NCBI RefSeq assembly: GCF_949769195.1
Contig: NZ_OX458333.1
Span: forward strand, 3,415,001-3,479,000
Direction of reading: 5' to 3'
Length of the DNA: 64,000 nucleotides
From: Methylocaldum szegediense
GTDB lineage: Bacteria > Pseudomonadota > Gammaproteobacteria > Methylococcales > Methylococcaceae
Shown in pieces: positions 38,886 through 48,413 of this stretch. The position numbers and the translations under genes were made by a program. The notes beneath the pieces were generated by a model. It worked only from the letters and a program-made list of their open reading frames with translations. It was not told the DNA's origin and ran no database searches. Within the stretch, counting starts at the first letter, position 1. Every line of letters starts with the position of its first letter.

Positions 38886-39518
38886 TCAAGCTTGCTCGTC
38901 GATACGTGTGGGTTCTACGGCGGCTTGGGCGACCACCACCATGGCCGGACGCAACAGGCGATCATGTAGGAGATAGCCTTTCTGGAAAACCTTTATCACC
39001 GTGTTGGGCTCGCTGTCCGCAGCCGGCTGCATCGCCATGGCTTGATGCAAGTCGGGATTAAACTTTTCGCCCATTGGGTCCACGGCTCTGATACCGAATT
39101 TTTCCAGTACCGTATTCAACTGCTTTAGCGTGAGTTCCATTCCTTCACGCAATTTCGCCACGTCCGTGCTTTCTCCTGCAGCGGCTTGTAGGCCCAGTTC
39201 GAGGCTATCAACCACGTTCAGCAGCTCTTTCGAAAATTTCTCGAGCGCATATTTGTTGGCATTCTGGAGTTCCTTTTCCGAACGGCGGCGCAGGTTCTCC
39301 AACTCGGCCTGTGTTCGAAGGAACTTATCCCAGTTTTCATTTGCCCGCCGAGTTGCTTCAGCCAATTGTTCCGCAAGTTGTTCGATTGGAGCCGGTTCGA
39401 TAATACCTTCTTTCTTTTCGGTTTCTTTCGTCTCGATTGGCGCATCGACAGATGCGGGTTGAGTCGCTTGATCTGGTGCGTTGGGCGTCGATTCGGGCGA
39501 AGCCTGGTCTTTGCTCAT
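38886..39518 (-). CDS. grpE: Nucleotide exchange factor GrpE
   Basis: Homodimeric exchange factor that releases ADP from DnaK. 210 residues: a disordered Thr/Glu-rich N-terminus (about 1-45), a long coiled coil (QLAEATRRANENWDKFLRTQAELENLRRR), and the C-terminal beta wing with VDPMGEKFNPDLHQAMAMQPA and VIKVFQKGYLLHDRLLRPAMVVVAQ. Lies 77 bp upstream of dnaK on the same strand. Confidence 0.97.
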   Translation of the reverse strand: MSKDQASPESTPNAPDQATQPASVDAPIETKETEKKEGIIEPAPIEQLAEQLAEATRRANENWDKFLRTQAELENLRRRSEKELQNANKYALEKFSKELLNVVDSLELGLQAAAGESTDVAKLREGMELTLKQLNTVLEKFGIRAVDPMGEKFNPDLHQAMAMQPAADSEPNTVIKVFQKGYLLHDRLLRPAMVVVAQAAVEPTRIDEQA

Positions 39519-39611
39519 AGATACGCTCCGTTTAAAAAAACAGCGAACCTGGTGCGTCTACGCACCAGGTCAGCTATTTCTACCAAAGTGAATTAATGAA
39601 TGAATTAAAGA

Positions 39612-40670
39612 TTAAGATGGGGACAGTGATTTTTGATTCAAGGCGGCCCCCAACAATTTCGCTGTGACGTCGACTAACGGGATAACCCGTTCATACGCCA
39701 TGCGAGTGGGACCGATGACGCCCAGTACGCCTACCGTTTCTCCATTCATTGAATAAGATGCGGTTACGAGGCTGCACTGGTCCAATGCACGATAACCTGA
39801 TTCCTCGCCGATGAAGATCTTTACACCAGGAGTTTCCAGGCAGCGGTCTAACAGGTGAACTAGGTCTTCCTTCTGATGAAATGCTTCAAATAACGAACGA
39901 AGCCGTTCCATGTTGGCCAAATCGGCAAAATCCATCAGGTTGAACTCGCCGGTCAGAACAAACGGCTTCCGACGTTTTCCTCTCTCTTTGATTGCTAAAT
40001 CGGCAAACTCAGCTGCATCTATAATTTCCTGACTCAGCCGGTTCCGCATTTCCTGCAAGTCATTGAATAGACTCTCGCGAATTGCACTCAAATCCTTGCC
40101 GCCATAAGTGGAATTGAGGAAATTCGCCGCCGCTTGCAGATCGGCAGCAGAGAATTGGCGAGACGTGTGAATGATCTTATTGTGGACTTCTTGCTCATTC
40201 GTTACCAAGATGACCAAAAGGCGTTGTTCGGACAGCGGGATAAATTCAATGTGTTTGAAGGCAACGCTTTCTCGGCGCGGCAGCATTACTAGACCCGCCA
40301 TATGTGTGATTTCCGAAAGCGCGCGAGATGCCGCGTCGATCAAGTCTTGGGGGTCTTCCTGGGTGCTTAGTTCTTGGCGAAGCTGGTGGACGATCTCTTG
40401 CTGCAAAGGCTTAATAGTCAGCAAGGTGTCGACGAAAAAACGGTAGCCGGTCACTGTTGGCATGCGTCCAGCCGATGTGTGCGGCGACGTGACCAACCCG
40501 ATATCTTCAAGGTCCGCCATGATGTTGCGGATGGTTGCCGGGCTTAAATTTAGCCCGGTTTCGCGAGCCAAGGCACGCGAACCGACCGGTTGGCCTTCAC
40601 CGATATAGCGCTCCACCAACACTTTAAGCAAGTGCTGTGCTCGTTCGCTCAATTGGGGATATTTAGGCAC
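39612..40670 (-). CDS. hrcA: Heat-inducible transcription repressor HrcA
   Basis: Repressor that binds CIRCE operators and is kept active by GroE. 352 residues: winged-helix N-terminus (LSERAQHLLKVLVERYIGEGQPVGSRALA...LSPATIRNIMADLEDIGLV) and the HrcA GAF-like core with the C-terminal motif VLGVIGPTRMAYERVIPLVDVTAKLL. A CIRCE element sits 22 bp ahead of the start codon, so the operon is autoregulated. Confidence 0.97.
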   Translation of the reverse strand: MPKYPQLSERAQHLLKVLVERYIGEGQPVGSRALARETGLNLSPATIRNIMADLEDIGLVTSPHTSAGRMPTVTGYRFFVDTLLTIKPLQQEIVHQLRQELSTQEDPQDLIDAASRALSEITHMAGLVMLPRRESVAFKHIEFIPLSEQRLLVILVTNEQEVHNKIIHTSRQFSAADLQAAANFLNSTYGGKDLSAIRESLFNDLQEMRNRLSQEIIDAAEFADLAIKERGKRRKPFVLTGEFNLMDFADLANMERLRSLFEAFHQKEDLVHLLDRCLETPGVKIFIGEESGYRALDQCSLVTASYSMNGETVGVLGVIGPTRMAYERVIPLVDVTAKLLGAALNQKSLSPS

Positions 40671-40691
40671 CGGTATCCTCGAATGGCAGGG

Positions 40692-40718
40692 TTAGCACTC
40701 GAAACCATCGAGTGCTAG
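40692..40718. promoter_or_regulatory. CIRCE operator of the hrcA-grpE-dnaK-dnaJ operon
   Basis: TTAGCACTC - 9 bp - GAGTGCTAG, 17 of 18 arm bases matching the consensus TTAGCACTC-N9-GAGTGCTAA. It lies just downstream of the -10 element, where bound HrcA would block initiation. Confidence 0.95.
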
Positions 40719-40719
40719 A

Positions 40720-40748
40720 AAATTAGCAACCCCTAGATAATGTGTCAA
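40720..40748 (-). promoter_or_regulatory. Sigma-70-type promoter of hrcA operon
   Basis: On the reverse strand TTGACA (40748-40743), 17 bp, TAATTT (40725-40720). The -35 is perfect consensus. No sigma-32 element (CTTGAAA/CCCCAT) is apparent, so heat control is likely through HrcA. Confidence 0.82.
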
Positions 40749-40837
40749 GAAGCTCATACCATATCGCTCAACGCGCGTCTAATCTAAGATGTAGTCGAAC
40801 TTTGTGGGCAGACGCAAGCGGCTCCAAGGAGACATTC

Positions 40838-41302
40838 ATGCAAGGCGACTCGACGGTCCTCAACTATCTCAATCGCGTACTCGGTAACGAGTTGACCGGC
40901 ATCAACCAGTACTTCCTTCACGCGAGAATGCACAAGAACTGGGGATTGGAAAAGCTCGGTCAACGCGTATACGCCGCATCGATCGGCAAGATGAAGCGTG
41001 CCGATAAGTTGATCGAGCGTATATTGTTTCTTGAGGGACTGCCGAATTTGCAGGATTTAGGACATTTGAAAATCGGCGAGAACCCGGAAGAGACGCTTGG
41101 TTGTGACCTTCAATTGGAACTTCAAAGTACGTCTTCGCTGCGGGAAGCCGTCGAGTTCTGCGAAAAAGCCGGAGATTACGTATCCCGAGATCTTCTGGAA
41201 GAGATACTCGAAGACGAGGAAGAGCATGTCCACTGGCTTGAGACTCAAGTGGAATTGATTCAAAAAGTCGGTCTGCAGAATTATCTGCAGTCTCAAATGT
41301 AG
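40838..41302 (+). CDS. bfr: Bacterioferritin, haem-ligand-bearing subunit with incomplete ferroxidase site
   Basis: 154 residues, four-helix-bundle iron storage protein that forms 24-mers in the cytoplasm. The start [28 protein letters not shown] at 40838 has a good AAGGAG site; the ORF extends further but without similarity. The haem ligand M52 is present ([13 protein letters not shown]). Of the usual dinuclear iron ligands, E18, E94, E127 and H130 are kept, but E51 is lysine and H54 is arginine; the inner-surface residues H46, E47 and D50 are also replaced (A, A, G). In organisms with two bacterioferritin types, one subunit carries haem and the other the ferroxidase site, and this looks like the former. 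No second bfr is in the window. Divergent from hrcA. Confidence 0.9.
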   Translation: MQGDSTVLNYLNRVLGNELTGINQYFLHARMHKNWGLEKLGQRVYAASIGKMKRADKLIERILFLEGLPNLQDLGHLKIGENPEETLGCDLQLELQSTSSLREAVEFCEKAGDYVSRDLLEEILEDEEEHVHWLETQVELIQKVGLQNYLQSQM

Positions 41303-41362
41303 ATTCCGGTACGGGCTGGCCAGGTTTACAGGTACACCGGAAATTCGCTGCATCGAAAACCT

Positions 41363-42247
41363 ATGTCGTCTATTTTCCGGAACGTGGCCTTGGTCGGAAA
41401 GCCCGACGCACCACGCATTGCCGAAACCCTTTCTGGACTTTACCGGTATCTTGTCGGGAGAGGTCTGTGTGTATGGGTGGAAAGGGGCTGCGCTCATTTT
41501 GTAGCCGATTTTTCACCGGAGACATGCACCGTTTCCGAAGTGGGGCAGCGTTGCGACCTAGCGATTGTTGTAGGGGGTGATGGCACACTGTTATCGGCTG
41601 CGCGTGTGCTGGTGAAGTTCAATATTCCACTGATCGGAATCAATCTTGGGCGACTCGGATTTCTTGTGGATATTTCTCCGTCCGACGCGTGTGCCAAGCT
41701 GGATGAAATTCTTGAGGGCCGCTACAGCGCCGACGAACGCTTCCTGCTTCGGGCGAAGATTTGGCGCGGCGATCGCGTAATTCACGAGCAGACTGCGGTC
41801 AATGAAGTGGTCGTCCATAGCTGGAACGCTGCCAGCATGATTGAAATCGAGACGTCGATTAACGGTGTCTTTCTGAATTCACAACGCTCGGACGGGCTAA
41901 TCGTATCGACTCCTACAGGGTCTACCGCTTACGCGCTCTCGGCTGGAGGGCCGATTCTGCATCCTACACTTAAAGCGATCGTATTGGCGCCAATTAACCC
42001 GCATACCTTAACGAATCGCCCGATTGTTGTGGCTGATGAGAGTGTCGTTGAGATTGCGTTCAGGCCCGGCAAGCAGTTTAAAGTGCAGGTCGTTTGCGAC
42101 AATGTGTCGATTCCCGGTGTGGAACTCGAGGATCGGATTGAGATTCGAAGGGAACCCGAGGCTTTTCGCATCCTTCATCCGCTGGATTACGATTTTTTCG
42201 AGATCCTGAGAGCCAAGCTCAACTGGAGTTCCGGTTATCGAAGCTGA
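41363..42247 (+). CDS. nadK: NAD kinase
   Basis: ATP- or polyphosphate-dependent phosphorylation of NAD to NADP. 294 residues with the catalytic GGDGTLLSAARVLV (residues about 72-85), INLGRLGFLVDI, NEVVVHS, DGLIVSTPTGSTAYALSAGGPILHP and a C-terminal all-beta domain. Forms a likely operon with recN (start 3 bp after the stop). nadK-recN adjacent to the heat-shock operon is a conserved proteobacterial arrangement. Confidence 0.96.
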   Translation: MSSIFRNVALVGKPDAPRIAETLSGLYRYLVGRGLCVWVERGCAHFVADFSPETCTVSEVGQRCDLAIVVGGDGTLLSAARVLVKFNIPLIGINLGRLGFLVDISPSDACAKLDEILEGRYSADERFLLRAKIWRGDRVIHEQTAVNEVVVHSWNAASMIEIETSINGVFLNSQRSDGLIVSTPTGSTAYALSAGGPILHPTLKAIVLAPINPHTLTNRPIVVADESVVEIAFRPGKQFKVQVVCDNVSIPGVELEDRIEIRREPEAFRILHPLDYDFFEILRAKLNWSSGYRS

Positions 42248-42249
42248 CT

Positions 42250-43938
42250 ATGCTCGTCCATCTCAGCATCCGAGATTTGGCTATTGTCAGATTGCTCGAA
42301 ATTGAATTCGAGCAGGGCTTCACTGTGCTGACCGGCGAAACAGGAGCCGGAAAATCAATATTATTGACTGCGCTCGGACTGGCTTTGGGTGATCGCGCCG
42401 ACTCCGGGTTTGTTCGCCCCGGAGCGGCCCGTGCCGAAATCAATGTTTCGTTTGCTCTGGATGACGCGCCCGATGCGCTTCGTTGGCTAGAGAAAAATGA
42501 ATTATTAGAGGACGGTGAGTGTCTGATTCGGCGGGTAATCGGTCAGGACGGCCGCTCTAAGGCGTTCGTCAATGGTCGCCCGGTGACCTTGCAAGCCCTT
42601 CAGGAATTAGGCTCCAATCTGGTTGAGATACACGGTCAGCATGCTCATGTGCATCTTCTAAAGGCGGCGGAACAACGCCGGTTATTGGACGAGGCAGCTG
42701 GGAACGAAGCGCTGCTGATGCGGGCGGGCGATCTTTATGAGCATTGGCGGCGCGTTCGGGCAGAGCTGGATACACTCACCGGTTCTGCTCGGGATCAAGC
42801 TGCGCGGGAAGAGTTGTTGCGGTACCAAATCGAGGAACTGGAACAGCATGACATTGCTGGCCTCGACTATGGGGCGCTGATCGAAGAGCATACCTTACTT
42901 GCCAATGTCGGCAAAATCCTCAGCACCGGTCAGGCACAGCTCGACCTTCTCTACGAAGACGAGAGCCGCTCGGTCAACGCGCAATTGGCGCAAGCCATCC
43001 ATGCCTTATCGGACTTAAGCCGACTGGCCCCTGAAATGGAAGGAACGACGGCTCTCCTAAATGAAGCGCAAGTGTATGTCAAGGAAGCGGCGTTGCAGCT
43101 TCGTCGTCAGCTCGATCGAGTCGAAACGGACCCCGGGCGTCTCGATTGGCTAGAACGACGCCTCGGCGATATCCATAGTCTTGCCCGAAAACACCAAGTG
43201 CGGCCGGAAGAATTGCCTGAACGGCTCGATTCCTTACGCTCTGAGTTAAGCAGTATTGTGCATGAATCTGAAAGAATCGAAGCCTTAGAATCGGAGCTTC
43301 AGCGGATTCTCGCAGATTATCAGAAAGTCGCCGACGCATTATCCGAACGCCGAAAAGCCGCTGCCTGTACATTGCAGTCGCGTATTTCCGAGGTGATCCA
43401 GGAATTGGGTATGCCACAAGGCCAATTTGTGGTGGAAGTAAGAACCGAGAGCGCGAAAGAACCAACACCCCTCGGGTGGGATCATGCAGAGTTTCTGGTA
43501 AGCGCCAATCCGGGCTTGCCGCCGCGTCCTTTAGCCAAAGTCGCGTCTGGCGGCGAGTTGTCACGCATCAGTTTAGCCATTCAGGTGGCGGCGACGGATT
43601 CTAAGACCGTTCCAAGCCTGATATTTGATGAGGTCGATACGGGAATCGGCGGACGAGTAGCCGAGATTGTCGGTCAAAAGTTGCGCGCGCTCGCTCTGGG
43701 GAGGCAGGTATTCTGCGTGACCCATCTGCCTCAGGTGGCGGCTCAAGGCCATTGCCATTTATTAGTGGAAAAGGTTAACGCTGACGGCATCACGCGATCG
43801 ATCGTCCGAAAATTGTCTCGTGAGGACAGAAAGCGCGAGATTGCACGTATGCTCGGTGGAATCCGGGTAACGGAGCAAACTTTAGCGCATGCCGAGGAGA
43901 TGTTGGACAGTCACTTACAGAGCGAGTTGGAGGTGTAA
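42250..43938 (+). CDS. recN: DNA repair protein RecN
   Basis: SMC-like ATPase acting in double-strand-break repair. 562 residues: Walker A GETGAGKS at 29-36, a long central coiled coil interrupted by a short zinc-free hinge, the ABC signature LAKVASGGELSRISLAI at about 420-436, Walker B LIFDEVDTGIGG and the D/H-loop region CVTHLPQVAAQGHCHLLVEK. Length and order are typical. No LexA box was recognised upstream; it is closely coupled to nadK. Confidence 0.97.
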   Translation: MLVHLSIRDLAIVRLLEIEFEQGFTVLTGETGAGKSILLTALGLALGDRADSGFVRPGAARAEINVSFALDDAPDALRWLEKNELLEDGECLIRRVIGQDGRSKAFVNGRPVTLQALQELGSNLVEIHGQHAHVHLLKAAEQRRLLDEAAGNEALLMRAGDLYEHWRRVRAELDTLTGSARDQAAREELLRYQIEELEQHDIAGLDYGALIEEHTLLANVGKILSTGQAQLDLLYEDESRSVNAQLAQAIHALSDLSRLAPEMEGTTALLNEAQVYVKEAALQLRRQLDRVETDPGRLDWLERRLGDIHSLARKHQVRPEELPERLDSLRSELSSIVHESERIEALESELQRILADYQKVADALSERRKAAACTLQSRISEVIQELGMPQGQFVVEVRTESAKEPTPLGWDHAEFLVSANPGLPPRPLAKVASGGELSRISLAIQVAATDSKTVPSLIFDEVDTGIGGRVAEIVGQKLRALALGRQVFCVTHLPQVAAQGHCHLLVEKVNADGITRSIVRKLSREDRKREIARMLGGIRVTEQTLAHAEEMLDSHLQSELEV

Positions 43939-44138
43939 GTGCGGTCCAACTTCGGTCAAGAGTTTGATCTCAGTAGTGGCAAAAAAGAAGGCCGTCAACG
44001 GGCTTATCCTGAACCCATTGACTTTAAGCTCAGGACACGCCCGCCTAAGGGCTCAGAGGAGAACAGTCTACGCACACGCACTCCGAGCATGAGGTATAAA
44101 CCACGCCGGCCGCTTTGATGCTGACTGCAAGTTGCATG

Positions 44139-44177
44139 GGCGGAATGTCGCGCGGTTGAACTGCGCGACATTCCGCC
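44139..44177 (+). terminator. Long hairpin between convergent recN and rne
   Basis: A perfect 15-bp stem, GGCGGAATGTCGCGC / GCGCGACATTCCGCC, with a 9-nt loop, followed on the plus strand by AGCGTTTATTTTG. It lies 200 bp after recN and 24 bp beyond the rne stop. The weak U-tract is on the plus side; for rne it could act as a stabilising 3' end. Confidence 0.7.
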
Positions 44178-44200
44178 AGCGTTTATTTTGTTCCCTAAGG

Positions 44201-46792
44201 TCAATCTAACTCCGTGCCGTTTTCCACACTTGAATTGTCAGGTACGATGACGGTGGCCGTGGTTCTGCTCTCTTCAGTTGGCTGGTACCCGTCGGAATAG
44301 CGGTTGTCGTCGGTTGCCGATAAATTCTCGCTTGTTTCATGGTGATCGTCCTGAGGCGCCGTGGCATCTTCTAGTCCTTCACCAGATTCAATACGCTTGA
44401 CGCCAAATCTCCTGTCCCGTCTGCCGCGCCCCCGACGTCTGGCTAAAGACCGGCGAGGTGATTTTCTGACTTCGGGATTCGAATTTTCCGCTTCGATTTC
44501 TTCTTTGTTCTCCGAAACGGACTCGAGCTCAACGGTTCCGATGGCAGGCATGTGGATTGACCTAGCGTCTTCCCGCTCGGCTAGATTTTCTTCTGGTGCT
44601 ATAGACCGTGGCAGGTAGATGATTGGCGCTTCGGAATTTTCCTCGCGTTCGTGCGACGTGCCGGTCAGTTCATCCACGGTTGAAGTCTCATCGCTGGGCG
44701 TTGGCACGGCCATTATGGCTTGGGGCGATTCTTCATTTGTCGATTCATGACTAATCGTCAGGCTCTCCTCCATCCGCAGAAGGTCTTCCTCGGCCCTCTC
44801 CGGGACAAAGTCTCGGGACTGACTTGGTTGGCCATCGCGTGCTAAGCCAGATTCGCCCCTTCTAGAGCGCCTTCTCCGTGATCCCGCGCGCCTTGACTGA
44901 TCTCGGATTCGGTTGTCGCCGTTGCTGGACTCCTGTTTCTCCGGAACAATCGTGCGAGTTTCAGGCTCTCGCGGTTCAAGGATTTCTCCACCAATGAAAT
45001 GTTGGCGTTCCTTGACCTCGGCGGGTCGATAAGGCTGCGGCTGAGCCGCCTGCAAAGATGTTGATCTAGGCTTTTGGCTTGCTCTCTCCGTTTCTTCGTC
45101 GATCTTGCTTCCGGTCAAAATAGACCAAAATCGTTTGATGAAGCCTCCTGCAGCCTGTTTGCTGGCTCCAGAGATTGGTGCAGGGTGGGTAGGTAGAAAT
45201 TCCTTGACGGCCGGCTCAGGGCTGACCGATGCGGATTCCCTCGTAAATCGGGGGAGCTCGGGTTCAGCCGAGCGGAACATCTGATAACTGGGTTTTCGGT
45301 CGCTTTCCTCTTCCGTGCCGGTGCTTCGCACACGCTGGATTTCGTACGCCGGCGTTTCCAGGTGCTTGCTGGGCACTACGATAACGCTGACTTGGTGGCG
45401 CTTTTCGATATCCGCGATAGCCGAGCGTTTTTCGTTAAGCAAGTACGTAGCAGAGTCGATCGGTAAATGAGCGATAACCTTCTCGGTATTTTTTTTCATC
45501 GCCTCTTCTTCGATGATCCGCAGCACCGAGAGAGCCAGCGATTGTACGCTTCGCACGGAACCTTGCCCGTTGCACCGCGGACAGGTGAGTAGACTAGACT
45601 CGCCCAACGACGGGCGGAGCCGCTGGCGAGACATTTCCAGCAAGCCGAAGCGGGAAATTCGGCCGATTTGAACTCGCGCGCGATCCGCTTTGATGGCTTC
45701 GCGCAGCCGGTTTTCTACAGCGCGCTGATTGCGCGCCGCCATCATATCGATGAAGTCGATGACAAACAAACCGCCCAAGTCTCGAAGTCTGAGTTGGCGC
45801 GCAATTTCATCGGCAGCTTCCAAGTTCGTGTTCAGAGCAGTTTCTTCGATATCGCCGCCTTTAGTTGCGCGAGCGGAGTTGATATCGATCGCAGTCAGTG
45901 CTTCGCTGTGATCAATGACAATGGCTCCGCCGGATGGCAGGGGGACTTCGCGGCTGTAAGCGGTTTCGATTTGGCTTTCAATCTGATAACGACTAAATAG
46001 CGGAACCGGATCTTGATACAGTTTTGCCTTTTGGATGAACTGCGGCATGACCTGTTGTAAGAAGCTGCGTACCAGCTTGAAAGTGCCAACATCATCGATC
46101 AGGATCTCGTCGATGTCGCTGCGGAGGTGGTCCCTCAGTGCGCGAATGATCACATTGCTCTCCTGAAAGATCAGGAAAGGCGCCGGCTTTTCCTTTGCTG
46201 AGCGGTCGATTGCCTCCCAAAGTTGCAAGAGATAATTGAGATCCCATTGCAGCTCTTCGGCCGATTTACCGCCGCCAGCGGTTCGAACAATCAGTCCCAT
46301 CCCTTCCGGAATTTCGAGCTGGCTCATGACCTCTCGCATGTCAGACCGAATGTCGCCCTCGATACGTCGAGAAATGCCGCCGGCACGCGGGTTATTTGGC
46401 ATCAGGACCAAGTAACTCCCAGCCAAACTGATATACGTTGTTAATGCCGCGCCTTTGCTTCCGCGCTCCTCCTTCTCGACCTGAACAATGACTTCCTGAC
46501 CTTCCTTGATTAAATCCTTGATATCGCGCCGGGAGAACTCCTCATCCACGGCGTGACCGAAATAATTTGGTGTGATTTCTTTGAATGGCAAAAAGCCGTG
46601 ACGCTCCGCGCCGTAATTGACGAAAGCTGCCTCGAGACTGGGTTCGATTCGTGTGATGATACCTTTGTAGATATTGGCTTTCTTCTGTTCTTTGGAAGGA
46701 ATTTCTATATCAAAATCGTAAAGTTTTTGTCCGTCTACCAGAGCAACCCGAAGTTCCTCGGGTTGGGTAGCGTTGATTAACATTCTTCTCAT
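44201..46792 (-). CDS. rne: Ribonuclease E
   Basis: Essential endoribonuclease and degradosome scaffold. 863 residues. Catalytic half (1 to about 510): S1 domain starting near 35 ([24 protein letters not shown]), 5' sensor, DNase I-like domain with the metal-binding aspartates in [10 protein letters not shown] and VIDFIDM, and the zinc-link CPRCNGQG. Residues after about 520 are low-complexity, rich in Glu, Arg, Ser and Pro, including Arg-rich RNA-binding stretches ([14 protein letters not shown] and [16 protein letters not shown]), as expected for the unstructured degradosome half. The tail is shorter than in E. coli (1061). A 600-nt untranslated leader precedes it. Confidence 0.96.
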   Translation of the reverse strand: MRRMLINATQPEELRVALVDGQKLYDFDIEIPSKEQKKANIYKGIITRIEPSLEAAFVNYGAERHGFLPFKEITPNYFGHAVDEEFSRRDIKDLIKEGQEVIVQVEKEERGSKGAALTTYISLAGSYLVLMPNNPRAGGISRRIEGDIRSDMREVMSQLEIPEGMGLIVRTAGGGKSAEELQWDLNYLLQLWEAIDRSAKEKPAPFLIFQESNVIIRALRDHLRSDIDEILIDDVGTFKLVRSFLQQVMPQFIQKAKLYQDPVPLFSRYQIESQIETAYSREVPLPSGGAIVIDHSEALTAIDINSARATKGGDIEETALNTNLEAADEIARQLRLRDLGGLFVIDFIDMMAARNQRAVENRLREAIKADRARVQIGRISRFGLLEMSRQRLRPSLGESSLLTCPRCNGQGSVRSVQSLALSVLRIIEEEAMKKNTEKVIAHLPIDSATYLLNEKRSAIADIEKRHQVSVIVVPSKHLETPAYEIQRVRSTGTEEESDRKPSYQMFRSAEPELPRFTRESASVSPEPAVKEFLPTHPAPISGASKQAAGGFIKRFWSILTGSKIDEETERASQKPRSTSLQAAQPQPYRPAEVKERQHFIGGEILEPREPETRTIVPEKQESSNGDNRIRDQSRRAGSRRRRSRRGESGLARDGQPSQSRDFVPERAEEDLLRMEESLTISHESTNEESPQAIMAVPTPSDETSTVDELTGTSHEREENSEAPIIYLPRSIAPEENLAEREDARSIHMPAIGTVELESVSENKEEIEAENSNPEVRKSPRRSLARRRGRGRRDRRFGVKRIESGEGLEDATAPQDDHHETSENLSATDDNRYSDGYQPTEESRTTATVIVPDNSSVENGTELD

Positions 46793-47462
46793 TCGGCTGA
46801 TCCTTTAGCGGTTCCCCGAAGAAGCGGAAAAGCGGTTTCATACAGTAGCCTTGTTTCTATCAGTCAAAATTGGGTTCTTAATTGACGTAAATGCGCCTAA
46901 TGCGCTGAAAAACCAAGCCTTGACGCCGAAAGAGACTCCTGCCTCGATCAAGAGGAGGGATTTCCGTTTTCTTCAGGTAACCTGATACTCGCTCGTCATG
47001 GGTCGAGCGAAAAAAACCCTGCTGTTTTCGTCTGTTTTGGTCAAATCGCCCTATTAGGCATTTGACCCTTTAAACAATGTTCTGTCTGTCGCCAATGAAG
47101 GATTCCGGTCGGTAAGCGGTTCTCAGTTGGGTCTGATATAAGGTCGGATGGTCTAGGGCAGCCGCCGTATGGGCGGTCAAACCGGCCCATTCAGTCGAAG
47201 ATCAAGTCATTTTCCCCTGATCATGCTCGACGCCCCACGAACCGCGAACCTACGGCTTTCCGTCCCCGAGCCAGGTAACCCTGAGTTAAAGATCGCTTCT
47301 TTAGGCATTCTTATAGGCCTTTGAGTCCTGGCCGTTCAGCGCTTTATGGGTTTCCAGGGCTGGCTAACGACTTGGCGTTCGGTTGCTGGCAACCGTGAGT
47401 TAACTATAACAATCTTAAGGGGAGTCATCAATTTAGCCAGGTAAAGCTGCTATCATGTCCTC
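46793..47462 (-). other. rne 5' leader and rne/rluC divergent region, 670 bp
   Basis: No ORF with coding character. A good reverse-strand promoter at 47432-47404 would give rne an untranslated leader of about 600 nt. In E. coli the rne leader is long (361 nt) and mediates autoregulation by RNase E cleavage, so the same is plausible here. The region contains several inverted repeats, for instance CGCTCG-TCATGGGT-CGAGCG near 46992. rluC starts 30 bp from the promoter on the opposite strand. Confidence 0.55.
47404..47432 (-). promoter_or_regulatory. Probable rne promoter
   Basis: Reverse strand TTGATG (47432-47427), 17 bp, TATAGT (47409-47404). Start of transcription near 47397, about 605 nt upstream of the rne ATG. 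No closer candidate of similar quality was seen. Confidence 0.6.
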
Positions 47463-48413
47463 ATGAAACAAGCAGTGAACGGTGCTACCGTAAAATGGAT
47501 AGAAGTCGACGAGGAAAGTGCGGGACAGCGGATCGACAACTTCCTGTTCACACACCTTAAAGGTGTGCCCAAAAGCCATATCTATAGAATTCTGCGCACC
47601 GGGGAAGTCCGCTGCAATGGCGGACGCATTCAGGCGCAAGAACGCCTACATGTTGGGGATTTGATCCGTGTTCCGCCTGTTAGATTGACGATCCGCGATT
47701 CCAAGCGGGTACCCAAGGACTTTGTGCGAGCCCGATTGGAGTCTCGAATTTTATACGAAGACGACGACCTCTTGGTTCTCAATAAGCCTGCAGGAATGGC
47801 GGTGCACGGTGGTAGCGGTTTATGTTTCGGTGTGATCGAAGGTCTTCGAGAAATCCGTTCAGGAGCGGGACTTTTGGAGCTCGTGCATCGGTTGGATAGA
47901 GACACATCCGGTTGTTTGCTGATTGCGAAAAAGCGTAGCGCCCTACGAATCCTGCACGAGCAGTTTCGCAACGACGAAGTTGAGAAGGTTTACTTTGCCC
48001 TCCTGGCCGGGAGGTGGAGCAGAGCCCGGTGGATGATCGATGCGCCGCTAAAAAGGAACGTTCTGCAGAGCGGCGAACGGTTGGTTAAGGTAGCACGGGA
48101 TGGAAAGCCAGCAGTTACCGAATTCAGAAGAAAGGAACGTTACGCCAATTCGACACTGGTCGAGGCTCGTCCAATTACCGGGCGAACCCATCAAATTCGC
48201 GTTCACGCCCGATCCATGGGGCATCCCATTGTCGGCGACGAGCGGTATGGCGATGACGAGGTGAATCGGGACTTCCGTCGGCGTGGTTTGAAGCGTCTTT
48301 TCCTTCATGCTTTGGAGGCGGGCTTCCGTCACCCACGTACCGGAAAGCTGATCGAGGTGAGAGCTCCGCTCGATCAGGACCTTCGCGACGTTCTGAAGGG
48401 ATTGCCGCGGTGA
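47463..48413 (+). CDS. rluC: 23S rRNA pseudouridine(955/2504/2580) synthase
   Basis: Modifies three uridines of 23S rRNA. 316 residues: N-terminal S4 RNA-binding domain at about 15-75 (GQRIDNFLFTHLKGVPKSHIYRILRTGEV) and the RluA-type catalytic domain with LVHRLDRDTSGCLLIAKK holding the catalytic aspartate, and ARPITGRTHQIRVHARSMGHPIVGDERYG. Position divergent from rne matches other gammaproteobacteria. TATCAT at 47452-47457 may be its -10, giving a very short leader. The stop overlaps the next GTG start. Confidence 0.95.
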   Translation: MKQAVNGATVKWIEVDEESAGQRIDNFLFTHLKGVPKSHIYRILRTGEVRCNGGRIQAQERLHVGDLIRVPPVRLTIRDSKRVPKDFVRARLESRILYEDDDLLVLNKPAGMAVHGGSGLCFGVIEGLREIRSGAGLLELVHRLDRDTSGCLLIAKKRSALRILHEQFRNDEVEKVYFALLAGRWSRARWMIDAPLKRNVLQSGERLVKVARDGKPAVTEFRRKERYANSTLVEARPITGRTHQIRVHARSMGHPIVGDERYGDDEVNRDFRRRGLKRLFLHALEAGFRHPRTGKLIEVRAPLDQDLRDVLKGLPR

